DNA of 64,000 nucleotides from Roseibium sp. HPY-6 (GTDB lineage: Bacteria; Pseudomonadota; Alphaproteobacteria; Rhizobiales; Stappiaceae). The notes under the pieces were generated by a model. That model was not told the DNA's origin. It ran no database searches and saw only the letters and a list, made by a program, of their open reading frames with translations. This document shows, one piece after another, positions 17,990 through 26,260 of the stretch (its first letter is position 1; every line of letters begins with the position of its first letter). A program made the position numbers and the translations under genes. The stretch is from assembly GCF_040530035.1 (NCBI RefSeq), contig NZ_JBEWCD010000001.1, forward strand, positions 868,001-932,000. Direction: 5' to 3'.

Positions 17990-18748
17990 CTAAGCCGCTT
18001 CTTCCGCACCCACGATCAGGGCGAGAACGTCCTGCTGTGAGCTTTGCGAAACGTGCACGACACCGGCACATCTGCCGCGCCGTTGCACATGAACCCGGTC
18101 GGCGACTTCAAAAACATCATCGAGCGAGTGAGATATGAGAATGACTGCCAGACCTTGTGCCTTGAGCGCCTTGATAAGCTTGAGCGTCCGCGCCGTTTCC
18201 TGCGGCCCGAGCGCCGCTGTCGGCTCATCCATCACGAGGACCCGAAGGCCCTCGTGATAGACCGCTCGCGCGATGGCCACAGCCTGCCGCTGGCCCCCCG
18301 ACAGGCTCGATGTCGGAACATCAAGCGAGCGAAGCCGAACGCCCAGGCGCTCGAACAACACACGTTCCGTTTCCGACCGCATCCGTTTGTTGTCCAGCAT
18401 GGTGATCCCAAGGAAGGATCGCGTCAGTTCATTGCCGAGAAACATGTTCGATGCCGGATCAAGGTGATCCGCCAGCGCCAGCGTCTGGTAGACCGCATCG
18501 ATGCCCTCCTCGATCGCATCGGAGTGGCTGTTCATCAACAGCTTCTTGCCACCGACAAAAATCTCGCCTTCGGTCGGCTGATAAACGCCCGTGAGAATTT
18601 TGATCAATGTCGATTTACCGGCACCGTTGTCTCCAACGATCGCAAGAACCTCGCCCTCGTATGCGTCGAGATTGACACCTTGAAGGGCGGTGACCCCTCC
18701 AAAACGCTTGGTTATGTTTCGCATCTGGACGAATGATCCGTCGGACAT
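17990..18748 (-). CDS. Single-domain sugar ABC transporter ATPase (FrcA type)
   Basis: 252 residues with one ABC domain: Walker A GDNGAGKST (38-46), signature LSGGQRQAVAIARAVYH, Walker B LVMDEPTAALGP and switch His in ILISHSLDDV. Ribose ATPases are usually two-domain proteins of about 500 residues; a single domain is typical of the fructose-type FrcA branch and would act as a homodimer. GGGAGGAAACTGGAG precedes the ATG. It is the first gene of this three-gene set and lies after the 46-residue peptide gene. Confidence 0.9.
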   Translation of the reverse strand: MSDGSFVQMRNITKRFGGVTALQGVNLDAYEGEVLAIVGDNGAGKSTLIKILTGVYQPTEGEIFVGGKKLLMNSHSDAIEEGIDAVYQTLALADHLDPASNMFLGNELTRSFLGITMLDNKRMRSETERVLFERLGVRLRSLDVPTSSLSGGQRQAVAIARAVYHEGLRVLVMDEPTAALGPQETARTLKLIKALKAQGLAVILISHSLDDVFEVADRVHVQRRGRCAGVVHVSQSSQQDVLALIVGAEEAA

Positions 18749-18832
18749 CTCCAGTTTCCTCCCGATTTGCGCCGGCCAGAGCTTCGTGGCGGCCGATAAC
18801 GCTTAGTTGTCTTTGATCCGGTAAAGCTTGTG

Positions 18833-18973
18833 TCAGGCCGCACAGTCCTGAAGAAGCGGTTGATAGACAGCCTTCAGCTTGTCCATTGCCGCCTGGCGAT
18901 CTCTGACGTCATCCGCCTGCGCCGATGAAACGGTTACCAGCAATGCCGCGGCGGCCATGATCCAAATTTGCAT
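18833..18973 (-). CDS. Small exported protein, 46 residues, function unknown
   Basis: A frame of 46 codons with a strong ribosome site GGGAGGG seven bases before its ATG (18973). Residues 1-20 look like a signal peptide ending in SSAQA; the mature part is only 26 residues (starts DDVRDRQAAMDKLK and contains one Cys near the end). The mature stretch recalls the first helix of cytochrome c'/c556-like proteins, but no CxxCH follows, so it could be a truncated remnant. It sits between two sugar ABC sets on the same strand and could be co-transcribed with them. I do not recognise a family. Confidence 0.5.
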   Translation of the reverse strand: MQIWIMAAAALLVTVSSAQADDVRDRQAAMDKLKAVYQPLLQDCAA

Positions 18974-19068
18974 GTTGTCCCTCCCGACACCCTGGCGTGG
19001 CTACACTTCTCCCGGTCGCGGTCATGCCGCGCTAAAGACTTCTTTGGCAAACGTCGTTTCAGTCAGCA

Positions 19069-19095
19069 GGTCGCCTGCGGCTGCGTCAGGCGACC
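19069..19095 (-). terminator. Hairpin after sugar-binding protein gene
   Basis: GGTCGCCTG (19069-19077) and CAGGCGACC (19087-19095) pair over 9 bp, 14 bases after the stop of the binding-protein gene. No clear U-tract; a message-stabilising or attenuating role is likely. Confidence 0.55.
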
Positions 19096-19109
19096 CGCTT
19101 GGCGAAGCC

Positions 19110-20159
19110 CTATTTGTTCCAGATGGCGGAATAGGCTTCGCGATACGGAATGTCCGGATCGAAGGCGGTGCTGTCGCCCATTCTTTCAACGCCGTCCTGC
19201 GTTACCAGGGCCGGTGATGTGATGTAGCCGGAGCACTCTTCGCCCTGGATCGCCCGATTGAGCTCATCCACGAGCTGCCACCCCTGCAGGTTGAGCGGTT
19301 CGGCAACGGTAATCGTTTGATAGGCACCGGTCTTGATGCGGAAGAAAGCAGCTTCCGATCCGTCGCCGGCCGAACCAGCCTGAGGGCCGGCTTCACTGGA
19401 AATCCCGGCAGATGCCAGCGCGGGGCCCATGAAGTCGAAATAAAGGTCGTTGATCGCCAGAGCGTGTGTCCAACTGTCACCGTATTTCTGCAGAAGGCTT
19501 GTCGTCAGCGGCCCCATGCGGCTGGATGTGTCGGCAATCGGCGTGTCGACATATTCCAGCACCGTGCCACCGGCAGCTTCGATCGTTTCCTTGATGCGAT
19601 CAGCCTTGTCGATCGCAATCTGATAAGTGGAATCGGTGAAGATGATGGCGCCGATATCCTTGCCGCCATCTTCAATCGCCCAGTTCGCGGCGACTTCCGA
19701 TACGGTCATGGCATCGGTGGAGACATTGGCAAAAATACCGCCCGGTGCATCGCAGCCGATCTTCGGCCCGGAGTGCCAGGCAACAATCGGGATGCCTGCC
19801 GCAACCACTTCCTCAAGGGCTGCCTGCTGCTCGACCGCATCGAAACCGTTGATGACGATTCCGTCCGGTTGAAGAGCAAGAGCCTGGCCGATGGCCGCCG
19901 TACGGCCCTGGATCGACCCTGCACCATCAAGAAGGCGCATGCTCCAGCCAATTTGGGAGGCAGCTTCCTCAACGCCGTTCGAAACGCCAAGAATACCGCC
20001 GTTTTTCATGTCCGCCGCGACGACAACGATCGACTTGCCAGGAGCTCCGGCTGGACCGCTCGTCGGACCGTCCCACTCCCCGGCAGCCATCGCCGGGAGC
20101 CAGGCACCGGCCAACATGGTAGAGGCCAGAATGAGTTTCAGAAATGAACGTTTTTGCAT
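19110..20159 (-). CDS. Sugar ABC transporter substrate-binding protein (Peripla_BP_4)
   Basis: Start at ATG 20159 after GGGAGGATACT; the upstream in-frame codons belong to the leader. The 349-residue product has a signal peptide (MQKRSFLKLILASTMLAGAWLPAMA) and a ribose-type binding fold: SIVVVAADMKNGG, GIVINGFDAVEQQAALEEVVAAGIPIVAWHSG in lobe one and a DLYFDFMGPALASAGI segment in lobe two. It serves the permease at 20183-21205 and the two-domain ATPase at 21216-22724. A hairpin follows the stop, consistent with raised binding-protein expression. Ligand unknown. Confidence 0.9.
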   Translation of the reverse strand: MQKRSFLKLILASTMLAGAWLPAMAAGEWDGPTSGPAGAPGKSIVVVAADMKNGGILGVSNGVEEAASQIGWSMRLLDGAGSIQGRTAAIGQALALQPDGIVINGFDAVEQQAALEEVVAAGIPIVAWHSGPKIGCDAPGGIFANVSTDAMTVSEVAANWAIEDGGKDIGAIIFTDSTYQIAIDKADRIKETIEAAGGTVLEYVDTPIADTSSRMGPLTTSLLQKYGDSWTHALAINDLYFDFMGPALASAGISSEAGPQAGSAGDGSEAAFFRIKTGAYQTITVAEPLNLQGWQLVDELNRAIQGEECSGYITSPALVTQDGVERMGDSTAFDPDIPYREAYSAIWNK

Positions 20160-20182
20160 AGTATCCTCCCTTTGCAAAAATC

Positions 20183-21205
20183 CTACTTTTTCGCTGCGCC
20201 TTTACGGCGCTGCGCATAACCTGCGATACCGATCGCGATCAGCAGCGTGACGCCGTTGAAGAGGGGTTCGACCCAGAAAGAGCCGCCGAATTGCTGAATG
20301 CCGGAGATGCCGACGGCCAGGATGGCGACACCAACGATGGTGCCCCAAACGTTGACCCGACCGGGCTTGATGGTTGTCGAGCCGAGAAACGCGCCGACCA
20401 GTGCCGGAAGCAGAAACTCAAGCCCCACACTCGCCTGGCCGATCCTGAGCTTGGATGCCAGCAGGACACCGGCGAGCGCGGTCATGGTCCCTGATGCCAT
20501 GAAGGCACCGATGACGTATTTGCGCGTCGGAATACCGTTGAGCTGCGCGGCACGCTGGTTCGCACCAATGGCATAAAGATAGCGGCCGACCGGTGTATAT
20601 TCGAGAATGAGCCACATGCAGACGGTGATCGCGATCAGGTAGTAACCGGTAATCGGAAGACCGAAGACAAACGTCGTGCTCAAAGAGTAAAATCCGTCGG
20701 GCAGAACACCAACCACCTGACGGCCGCCGGAATGCCACAGAGCGATTGCGTAAAGCACCGTGCCTGTTCCGAGCGTTGCGATGAAACTGTCGATCTTGGC
20801 GACTTCCACGAGAAGCCCGTTGAAAAAGCCGGTCATCGCCCCAAGCATCAGCACGATCATCACAGCGATCGGCCAGGGAATGCCGAAAATAGTCTGAAGA
20901 CTGATTGCCAGAATGTGCCAGAGCACGATGCCGTAGCCGACCGTCAGGTCGATCCGCCCTGCAGCCATGGGGATCATCGCACCAAGGGAAAGCAATGCGA
21001 TAATGGCCTTGTCGGAAACGATGGCGCGCAGGTTCAATAGCGTCGGAAAGGTCTTCGGCAACAGAACCGAGAAAAGAAGGATCAACAATACTGTCAGGAT
21101 CACCAGACCGTAGACCGGAAGAAACCGTAACAGCTTGCCGCGTATCGACAGGCCTTCGATTTCCGATTTGGTGGGTTCCAGTGCATTGGATTCAAGTGAC
21201 TGCAT
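20183..21205 (-). CDS. Ribose-type sugar ABC transporter permease
   Basis: 340 residues with eight to ten helices. Conserved parts of the CUT2 permease family are present: GRIDLTVGYGIVLWHILAISLQ, EVAKIDSFIATLGTGTVLYAI and the coupling-loop region YTPVGRYLYAIGANQRAAQLNGI. It lies ten bases after the two-domain ATPase gene and 23 bases before the binding protein, a tight CUT2 operon. Confidence 0.92.
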   Translation of the reverse strand: MQSLESNALEPTKSEIEGLSIRGKLLRFLPVYGLVILTVLLILLFSVLLPKTFPTLLNLRAIVSDKAIIALLSLGAMIPMAAGRIDLTVGYGIVLWHILAISLQTIFGIPWPIAVMIVLMLGAMTGFFNGLLVEVAKIDSFIATLGTGTVLYAIALWHSGGRQVVGVLPDGFYSLSTTFVFGLPITGYYLIAITVCMWLILEYTPVGRYLYAIGANQRAAQLNGIPTRKYVIGAFMASGTMTALAGVLLASKLRIGQASVGLEFLLPALVGAFLGSTTIKPGRVNVWGTIVGVAILAVGISGIQQFGGSFWVEPLFNGVTLLIAIGIAGYAQRRKGAAKK

Positions 21206-21215
21206 TAGTTGGTCC

Positions 21216-22724
21216 TCAAGCGGCAGCGACGTTGCTGGCCGACGCGGCCTGGATCAGGTTTTCAGTCGACAATTTAGTTCCAGCCAATTCGCCGACGATT
21301 TTTCCCTGGCTGAAGACGATCGCCCGATGGCAGATCGTCGCGACCTCCTCAAAGTCGGTCGACACAAGCAAGATGCCGACGCCCTCCAGGAGTGCCTTGT
21401 TCAAAAGTGCATAAATTTCCGCCTTGGCGCCGACATCGACACCGGCAGTCGGATCTTCGCAGATGAGTAGCTTGCGCTTGGTTGCGAGCCAGCGGGCAAT
21501 GACAACTTTCTGCTGGTTGCCGCCGGACAACGCTTCGATCGCCATGGTCTGGTCATTCGGACTAAGCGCGACCTCCCGGCCGATCTCTTCCGCCATCTTT
21601 GTCTCTTCGCGCGGCGACAGGATCGAAAACAGTCCCCTGCCCGTTGCTTCCGGATTGAGAAACGTATTCTCCCGGATCGTCAGCGGCATGGCGACGGATT
21701 CTTCCGTACGGTCGCGGGCGACAAGCCCGACGCCAGAATCGAGAGCGGTCTTGGGTGAGCGCAGATCCGGAGCACCAATGCCGGCTAGATCGATTGTACC
21801 GCTGTGATCCGCAAGGCCATAAAGTGCTCGAGCGATTTCCTCGTGACCGGCGCCGCGCAGCCCGACCAGCCCGACCAGCTCATTCCTGTGGAGCGTGAAA
21901 TCAACCGGTCCGGCAGAACGCGTTTCAAGGTCCTTGACCGTTAGAACCGGTTCTCCCGGCGCCTCGTTCAACTTGCTGACCTGGCGCGTTTTGCGGCCAA
22001 CGATCATGTGCACGAGCTCTTCGGTCGTTGTATGCTGGATTGATCGGACACCGACCAGCTCCCCGTCGCGCAAGACCGCGACCCGGTCTGCAATCTGGAA
22101 GATCTCGTCAAGCCGGTGGGAAACGTAGATCATGCCGACGCCGCGCTCACGCAAGGGACGCAACGCTTCGAACAAACGTGCCACCTCGTCAGTCGGAAGC
22201 GACGCGGTCGGCTCGTCAAGCACGAGAAAGTCGCAATCGACTGCGAGGGCACGTGCAATTGCCACAAGCGACTTTTCAGTTCTGGATAGATCCTGCACCC
22301 GCGTCGTCGGGCTGAAGTCGCAGCCGACCTTGGCGAGCGCTTCTGCGGCAAACGCATCCGCGTCCTGCCACTTGATGAGACCGAACTTCTTTGAGAACCC
22401 AAGGGCCAGCGCCATGTTCTCGGCAACGGTCATCCACTCGATCATGCCGAGATCCTGGTGGATGAATGCAACCGCCTGGCGCTGCCCGAACCCACCTGGA
22501 CGATGCTCGTAAGGTTCGCCGTTGATGAGCACGCGACCAGCATCCGGTTTATGAATGCCGCCCAGAATTTTTATGAGAGTAGATTTACCGGCACCGTTCT
22601 CACCCAGAAGAGCGACGATCTCGCCTCTGTCGATCGACAAGGACACGTCACGGACGGCATAAGTCCCGCCGAAATGTTTCTGGATGCCGTCGAAGAAGAG
22701 ACGGTTTTTCAAACTGCCTGGCAC
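21216..22724 (-). CDS. Two-domain sugar ABC transporter ATPase (RbsA type)
   Basis: Start chosen at GTG 22724 because GGGAGGA lies six bases upstream; the longer frame from 22754 starts before that site. The 502-residue protein has two ABC domains. The first has Walker A GENGAGKST and a signature close to DLSRTEKSLVAIARAL; the second lacks a canonical Walker A lysine motif (RGAGHEEIARAL) but keeps LSGGNQQKVVIARWL and the Walker B CEDPTAGVDVG. This asymmetry is normal for RbsA/XylG-type ATPases. It energises the CUT2 importer encoded downstream. Two LacI-type palindromes lie between it and the divergent lacI 2 gene. Confidence 0.92.
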   Translation of the reverse strand: MPGSLKNRLFFDGIQKHFGGTYAVRDVSLSIDRGEIVALLGENGAGKSTLIKILGGIHKPDAGRVLINGEPYEHRPGGFGQRQAVAFIHQDLGMIEWMTVAENMALALGFSKKFGLIKWQDADAFAAEALAKVGCDFSPTTRVQDLSRTEKSLVAIARALAVDCDFLVLDEPTASLPTDEVARLFEALRPLRERGVGMIYVSHRLDEIFQIADRVAVLRDGELVGVRSIQHTTTEELVHMIVGRKTRQVSKLNEAPGEPVLTVKDLETRSAGPVDFTLHRNELVGLVGLRGAGHEEIARALYGLADHSGTIDLAGIGAPDLRSPKTALDSGVGLVARDRTEESVAMPLTIRENTFLNPEATGRGLFSILSPREETKMAEEIGREVALSPNDQTMAIEALSGGNQQKVVIARWLATKRKLLICEDPTAGVDVGAKAEIYALLNKALLEGVGILLVSTDFEEVATICHRAIVFSQGKIVGELAGTKLSTENLIQAASASNVAAA

Positions 22725-22784
22725 TATTTTCCTCCCGGTCGTCACCCGTCCCAACTTTCCGATTTCGTGTATCGACGGAGTTGA

Positions 22785-22796
22785 GTTACCGGTAAC
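22785..22796. promoter_or_regulatory. Operator GTTACCGGTAAC in the divergent promoter
   Basis: A perfect 12-bp palindrome with the same ACCGGT centre as the sites at 14388-14448. It lies 61 bases upstream of the RbsA-type start and 65 upstream of the lacI 2 frame, so it can act on both. Confidence 0.72.
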
Positions 22797-22840
22797 GTAG
22801 GACTATCATCCTCGTGTCACATATCGAAGTCAACTAAAAA

Positions 22841-22852
22841 AGTTATCGATAA
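22841..22852. promoter_or_regulatory. Operator GTTATCGATAAC in the divergent promoter
   Basis: A perfect 12-bp palindrome with an ATCGAT centre, identical in its 12 bases to the core of the operators at 27563-27584 and 30124-30137. It ends eight bases before the first codon of lacI 2 and is 56 bases from the ACCGGT-type site. Confidence 0.75.
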
Positions 22853-22860
22853 CGTTAAAT

Positions 22861-23886
22861 TTGAAGAGGCTTAAAATATCTATTAAAAACAACAAGATAA
22901 GCCTCTTGGAGGTCGCAAAGGCAGCTGGTGTCTCTAAAATGACCGCCAGCAGGGTGCTGCGCGAGGAAGGCGGTTACTCGGAAAAGACGCGCGTCAAGGT
23001 GATGGCCGAAGTCGAACGTCTGGGATACCTTCCGAACCGGATCGCGACGGTGTTCGCCGGCGACAAACGCACCACGTTTGTCGGGGTCAGCATTCCAGAC
23101 CTTGGCAACGAGGTCTTCACGCATGTTCTGGAGGGCATCGACCGCAAGCTGGTGAGCTTCAATCACCAGACCGTTCTGGGCATGACGCAGCACGCACTTG
23201 CCGAAGAAGAGGCCTGGATTGAAACTGTTTTGTCATGGAAGCCGGCAGGGCTGATTCTGACGGGCCGCGCCCACACGCCTCGCGCCGTTCAGTTGCTCGA
23301 AAGCTCCAATATTCCGCTCGTTGAAATCTGGGACCTGAACTCCAGCCCGATCGATATGAGTGTCGGTCTGAACCACTTTGACAGCGGCTACGACATGGGC
23401 AGGTTCCTGTTGTCGAAGGGCTACAAGCGGTTCGGCTATGTCGGAACATCCCACGATGCTGCCAACGCGGCGACCTCACGACTCAACGGATACGCCAAAG
23501 CTATTGAAGACGGTGGCGGAAAACTCAGCAAGCAGCTTTGCCTGAACGATATTCCAGGGTTTTATCCCGGTTTCTATGGTACGGAACAGCTGCTGTCCTC
23601 AGATCCGAGCGTCGAAGTCATATTCTTTCAAAATGACAACATGGCTGTCGGTGCAGTTCAGTTTTGCGAGGCTCAGAAAATCAGCATTCCAGGCGATATT
23701 GGCATTGCCGGCTGGGGCGAGCTGCCGATAGCCTCGGTCCTGCCTTACCGGTTGACGACGGTGCAGGTCAATCACCTGCGCATTGGCCAGCTTGCTGCGG
23801 AAAACCTGCTGCTCAAGATATCCGGCGACAATGCGCAAGATGTCAGTGATGTCGGCTTCAGGCTGGTCAGAGGCGAAACGGTCTAA
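22861..23886 (+). CDS. LacI-family transcriptional regulator 2
   Basis: 341 residues if started at TTG 22861. The helix-turn-helix ISLLEVAKAAGVSKMTASRVLREEGG is at about 13-38, then a hinge region YLPNRIATVFAGDKRT and the periplasmic-binding-protein-like effector domain (VGLNHFDSGYDMGRFL, IAGWGELPIASVLPYRLTTVQ). The start is uncertain: no ATG exists, the operator ends eight bases upstream, and a GAAGAGG that could be a ribosome site lies inside the first codons; a TTG at codon 16 is probably too late because it cuts the first helix. It is divergent from the RbsA-type importer and is its likely regulator. Confidence 0.88.
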   Translation: MKRLKISIKNNKISLLEVAKAAGVSKMTASRVLREEGGYSEKTRVKVMAEVERLGYLPNRIATVFAGDKRTTFVGVSIPDLGNEVFTHVLEGIDRKLVSFNHQTVLGMTQHALAEEEAWIETVLSWKPAGLILTGRAHTPRAVQLLESSNIPLVEIWDLNSSPIDMSVGLNHFDSGYDMGRFLLSKGYKRFGYVGTSHDAANAATSRLNGYAKAIEDGGGKLSKQLCLNDIPGFYPGFYGTEQLLSSDPSVEVIFFQNDNMAVGAVQFCEAQKISIPGDIGIAGWGELPIASVLPYRLTTVQVNHLRIGQLAAENLLLKISGDNAQDVSDVGFRLVRGETV

Positions 23887-23905
23887 GCCCGGCGCTCAAA
23901 GGGTG

Positions 23906-24916
23906 TCAGCTGCTCGATTCACCGATACTCAGCTGCGGTGTGATCCCGATCCTGGCCTGGCTGACGGTTTCGCCGCTGCGCAGCAGCTGGACGATCAACT
24001 GTCCGGTTTTCTCACCGATTTCGAGCGGCTGAGGGTCGATTGTCGTCAGCGTCGGCACGCAAATCGAGGAGATGTCATAAGCGCCAAACCCCGCAACGGC
24101 GATATCTTCCGGAACCTTGACACCTTTGCGGGCGCACTCGGTCAGCGCTCCGAACGCCGACAGGTCAGAGACACAGATGACGGCCTGTGTATCCGGATAA
24201 ATCTCAAGAAGGCGCGCCATGGCATCCGCCCCTTCCCGCATCGAGATGGGCGGCGCCCCTGCGCCGATCAGCCGTTCTGAAGAGAGGCCCTGGTCTTCCA
24301 TCGCGCGAATGAAGCCGCGCCGCCGGTCTGCGCCGCGTGTGTCCCCGTCAGTATCGCCCCCGATAAAGGCAATGCGCGTTCTCCCGCTCGACACCAGATG
24401 GCGCACCAGATCGTGCATGGTTGCCGCATTCGAAAACCCGACAACATGATCAATAGGTTTTTCCGGCAGGTCCCAGGTTTCGATCACCGGAATATTGGCG
24501 CGATCCAGTAGCCGGCGTGTCCGTTCCGTATGACGCCCGCCTGTGAGCACGATGGCCTCGGGTCTGCGTTTCAGAAACTGTTCGACGATGCCTTCTTCTT
24601 CGTGAATGTCATAGTTGCTGTAACCAAGCAGCACCTGCAAATCCGCATCCTTGAGGACTTCCGACAAGGCACCGACCGTGTCTGCGAAATTGGCATTGTT
24701 GATCGACGGAATCGCAACCGCGACGAAACCGGTTCGTTGAGAGCGGAACGTTGCGGCATTGCTGTCGAATACATATCCCAGATCCTCGGCGATCTTGAGG
24801 ATGCGCTTTCTCGTTTCCTCTCCGACGGAAGCATGCTGTTTGAACGCGCGGCTGACGGTCATGACCGATACGCCCGCCTGTTGCGCAACATCTTTCATGG
24901 TCACAGCGCGTTGCAT
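23906..24916 (-). CDS. LacI-family regulator 3, GntR (gluconate)-like
   Basis: 336 residues. Helix-turn-helix VTMKDVAQQAGVSVMTVSRAFKQHASVG at 5-32, hinge YVFDSNAATFRSQRTG, effector domain with the GntR-like runs AVAIPSINNANFADTV and EQFLKRRPEAIVLTGGRHTERTRRLL. GGAGGATAA precedes the ATG. Its closest look is the gluconate repressor type. It is flanked by gluconokinase and idonate genes, and the palindrome TGTTATCGATAACA occurs before the idnO-like operon, the divergent hydroxyacid dehydrogenase and the GlcG-like gene, so those are the probable targets. Confidence 0.9.
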   Translation of the reverse strand: MQRAVTMKDVAQQAGVSVMTVSRAFKQHASVGEETRKRILKIAEDLGYVFDSNAATFRSQRTGFVAVAIPSINNANFADTVGALSEVLKDADLQVLLGYSNYDIHEEEGIVEQFLKRRPEAIVLTGGRHTERTRRLLDRANIPVIETWDLPEKPIDHVVGFSNAATMHDLVRHLVSSGRTRIAFIGGDTDGDTRGADRRRGFIRAMEDQGLSSERLIGAGAPPISMREGADAMARLLEIYPDTQAVICVSDLSAFGALTECARKGVKVPEDIAVAGFGAYDISSICVPTLTTIDPQPLEIGEKTGQLIVQLLRSGETVSQARIGITPQLSIGESSS

Positions 24917-24958
24917 TTATCCTCCGCCCGAATCTTTTCGCCTAAAACTATGCAAAAT

Positions 24959-24990
24959 GGGCCCGCCGCTGCAATTGCAGCCGCGGGCCC
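24959..24990 (-). terminator. Terminator of the gluconate/idonate minus-strand operon
   Basis: GGGCCCGC (24959-24966) pairs with GCGGGCCC (24983-24990), and the interior GCTGCAATTGCAGC is itself palindromic, giving a very stable stem. On the minus strand it is followed by ATTTTGC. It lies 48 bases after the last gene of the operon. Confidence 0.72.
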
Positions 24991-25037
24991 GGTGGAAAAG
25001 AGACACAGGTTTCAACCTGTCGAACATGGTCGCCGCC

Positions 25038-25376
25038 TCACGATCCCCCGGTGTACTCGTTCGCTTCGGTCACATGGTGATGGATCCGCCCGTCAAAGAA
25101 TTCCGAAACGATTTCACCCGTAACGACCCGTGACTGGTTCCGCGCGTCGCTTTCCAGTGCGCCTGCCATCGTTTCCTTGTCGGGATATGTGATTGCCAGG
25201 ATCAGCGGGAATTCCGGTGCGCCTTCGTCCCGCTCTTCTCCGAACATGACGCGGACATCGCTGTTGCCGGGAAACTGTTTCCACAAGGGGACAAGGCGGT
25301 CAGTTACGGCTGCACGAAAATCGGATGTCTTTCCGGATTTGACGCTGCCTTCGAACAAAGCAAAACGGGTGATCAT
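25038..25376 (-). CDS. Small ferredoxin-fold (dimeric alpha/beta barrel-like) protein
   Basis: 112 residues, soluble, no signal peptide. The pattern of alternating strands and helices (MITRFALFEGSV..., FRAAVTDRLVPLWKQFPG, VRVMFGEERDEGAPEFPLILAITY, KETMAGALESDARNQSR) is that of small EthD/Dabb-type barrel proteins. The start overlaps the end of the preceding dehydrogenase gene, so it belongs to the idonate/gluconate operon. No catalytic motif can be named; it might be a mutarotase-like or accessory protein, but that is only a guess. Confidence 0.65.
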   Translation of the reverse strand: MITRFALFEGSVKSGKTSDFRAAVTDRLVPLWKQFPGNSDVRVMFGEERDEGAPEFPLILAITYPDKETMAGALESDARNQSRVVTGEIVSEFFDGRIHHHVTEANEYTGGS

Positions 25377-26260
25377 TTGAACTGCTCCTTGTCGGGACCT
25401 TTGAAAAATTCCATGAGCGCCGCCTCGTCTTCACCACCTAATCCGGCAGCGGTCAGCATTCTGTGCACTTCTGCGCACAGCGATGTCAGAGGCATGGCTG
25501 TGTTGCTGAGCCGCGCGAGGTCCAGCGCACCGTTGAGGTCCTTGACCATGTTGTCGATGCGCCCGGTTCTCCGGTAGTCACGCTCCACGTATCGCGGCAT
25601 GTATTCCTGAAGCAGCGCACTGTCTGCCCGCCCGCCTTTGAGCGCCATCGGGATTTTTGCAGCGTCAACGCCGGCATCGAGCGCGAGCTGGGTCGCCTCG
25701 GCAACCGCCAGAAACCCAAGACCGCAAAGGACCTGGTTGATCAGCTTGGTCGTCTGTCCTGCGCCCGAGGGCCCCATATGCGTGTAATTCGAGCTGACGT
25801 GTTTGAGAACGTTATGCGCATCCGCGACGTCCTCAGCCGTTCCGCCTGCCATTAGGGTCAATTCACCGATCAGTGCCTTGGGAGCGCCGCCGGACAGCGG
25901 ACTGTCGACCCAGCGCAGCCCGGCATCGGAGGCCTTGTGCGCCAGGGCCTTCGTCGCCTCGGGGTCGATAGACGACATGTCGATCACAAGCGTGCCGTTT
26001 TTGGCACCTGCAGCGACACCATCGGCACCAAAGACGGCTATTTCAACGATTTTGGGCGAATTGAGACTGGTGATGACGTAGTCAGACTGGCTGGCCGCAT
26101 CTGCGGCTGAAGACGCCGCAACGGCCCCCTTTGCGACCAGTTTGCCAACTTTTTCCTGGTCCAAATCGAAGACACAAAGGCGATTGCCGGTCTCGACGAG
26201 ACGGGTACCGATCGCACCGCCCATGGCGCCTGCCCCGATCAGGGCAACATTCTCACTCAT
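25373..26260 (-). CDS. Beta-hydroxyacid dehydrogenase family protein in gluconate operon
   Basis: 295 residues with N-terminal GAGAMGGAIGTRLVE for NAD(P), substrate loop SPLSGGAPKALIGELTLMAGG and catalytic Lys in GAGQTTKLINQVLCG. This is the 3-hydroxyisobutyrate/tartronate semialdehyde reductase/6-phosphogluconate dehydrogenase-like family. It overlaps gntK by four bases. A role as a 2-hydroxy-3-oxopropionate-type or 6-phosphogluconate-type dehydrogenase is possible; at 295 residues it is shorter than classical Gnd. Confidence 0.86.
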   Translation of the reverse strand: MSENVALIGAGAMGGAIGTRLVETGNRLCVFDLDQEKVGKLVAKGAVAASSAADAASQSDYVITSLNSPKIVEIAVFGADGVAAGAKNGTLVIDMSSIDPEATKALAHKASDAGLRWVDSPLSGGAPKALIGELTLMAGGTAEDVADAHNVLKHVSSNYTHMGPSGAGQTTKLINQVLCGLGFLAVAEATQLALDAGVDAAKIPMALKGGRADSALLQEYMPRYVERDYRRTGRIDNMVKDLNGALDLARLSNTAMPLTSLCAEVHRMLTAAGLGGEDEAALMEFFKGPDKEQFK

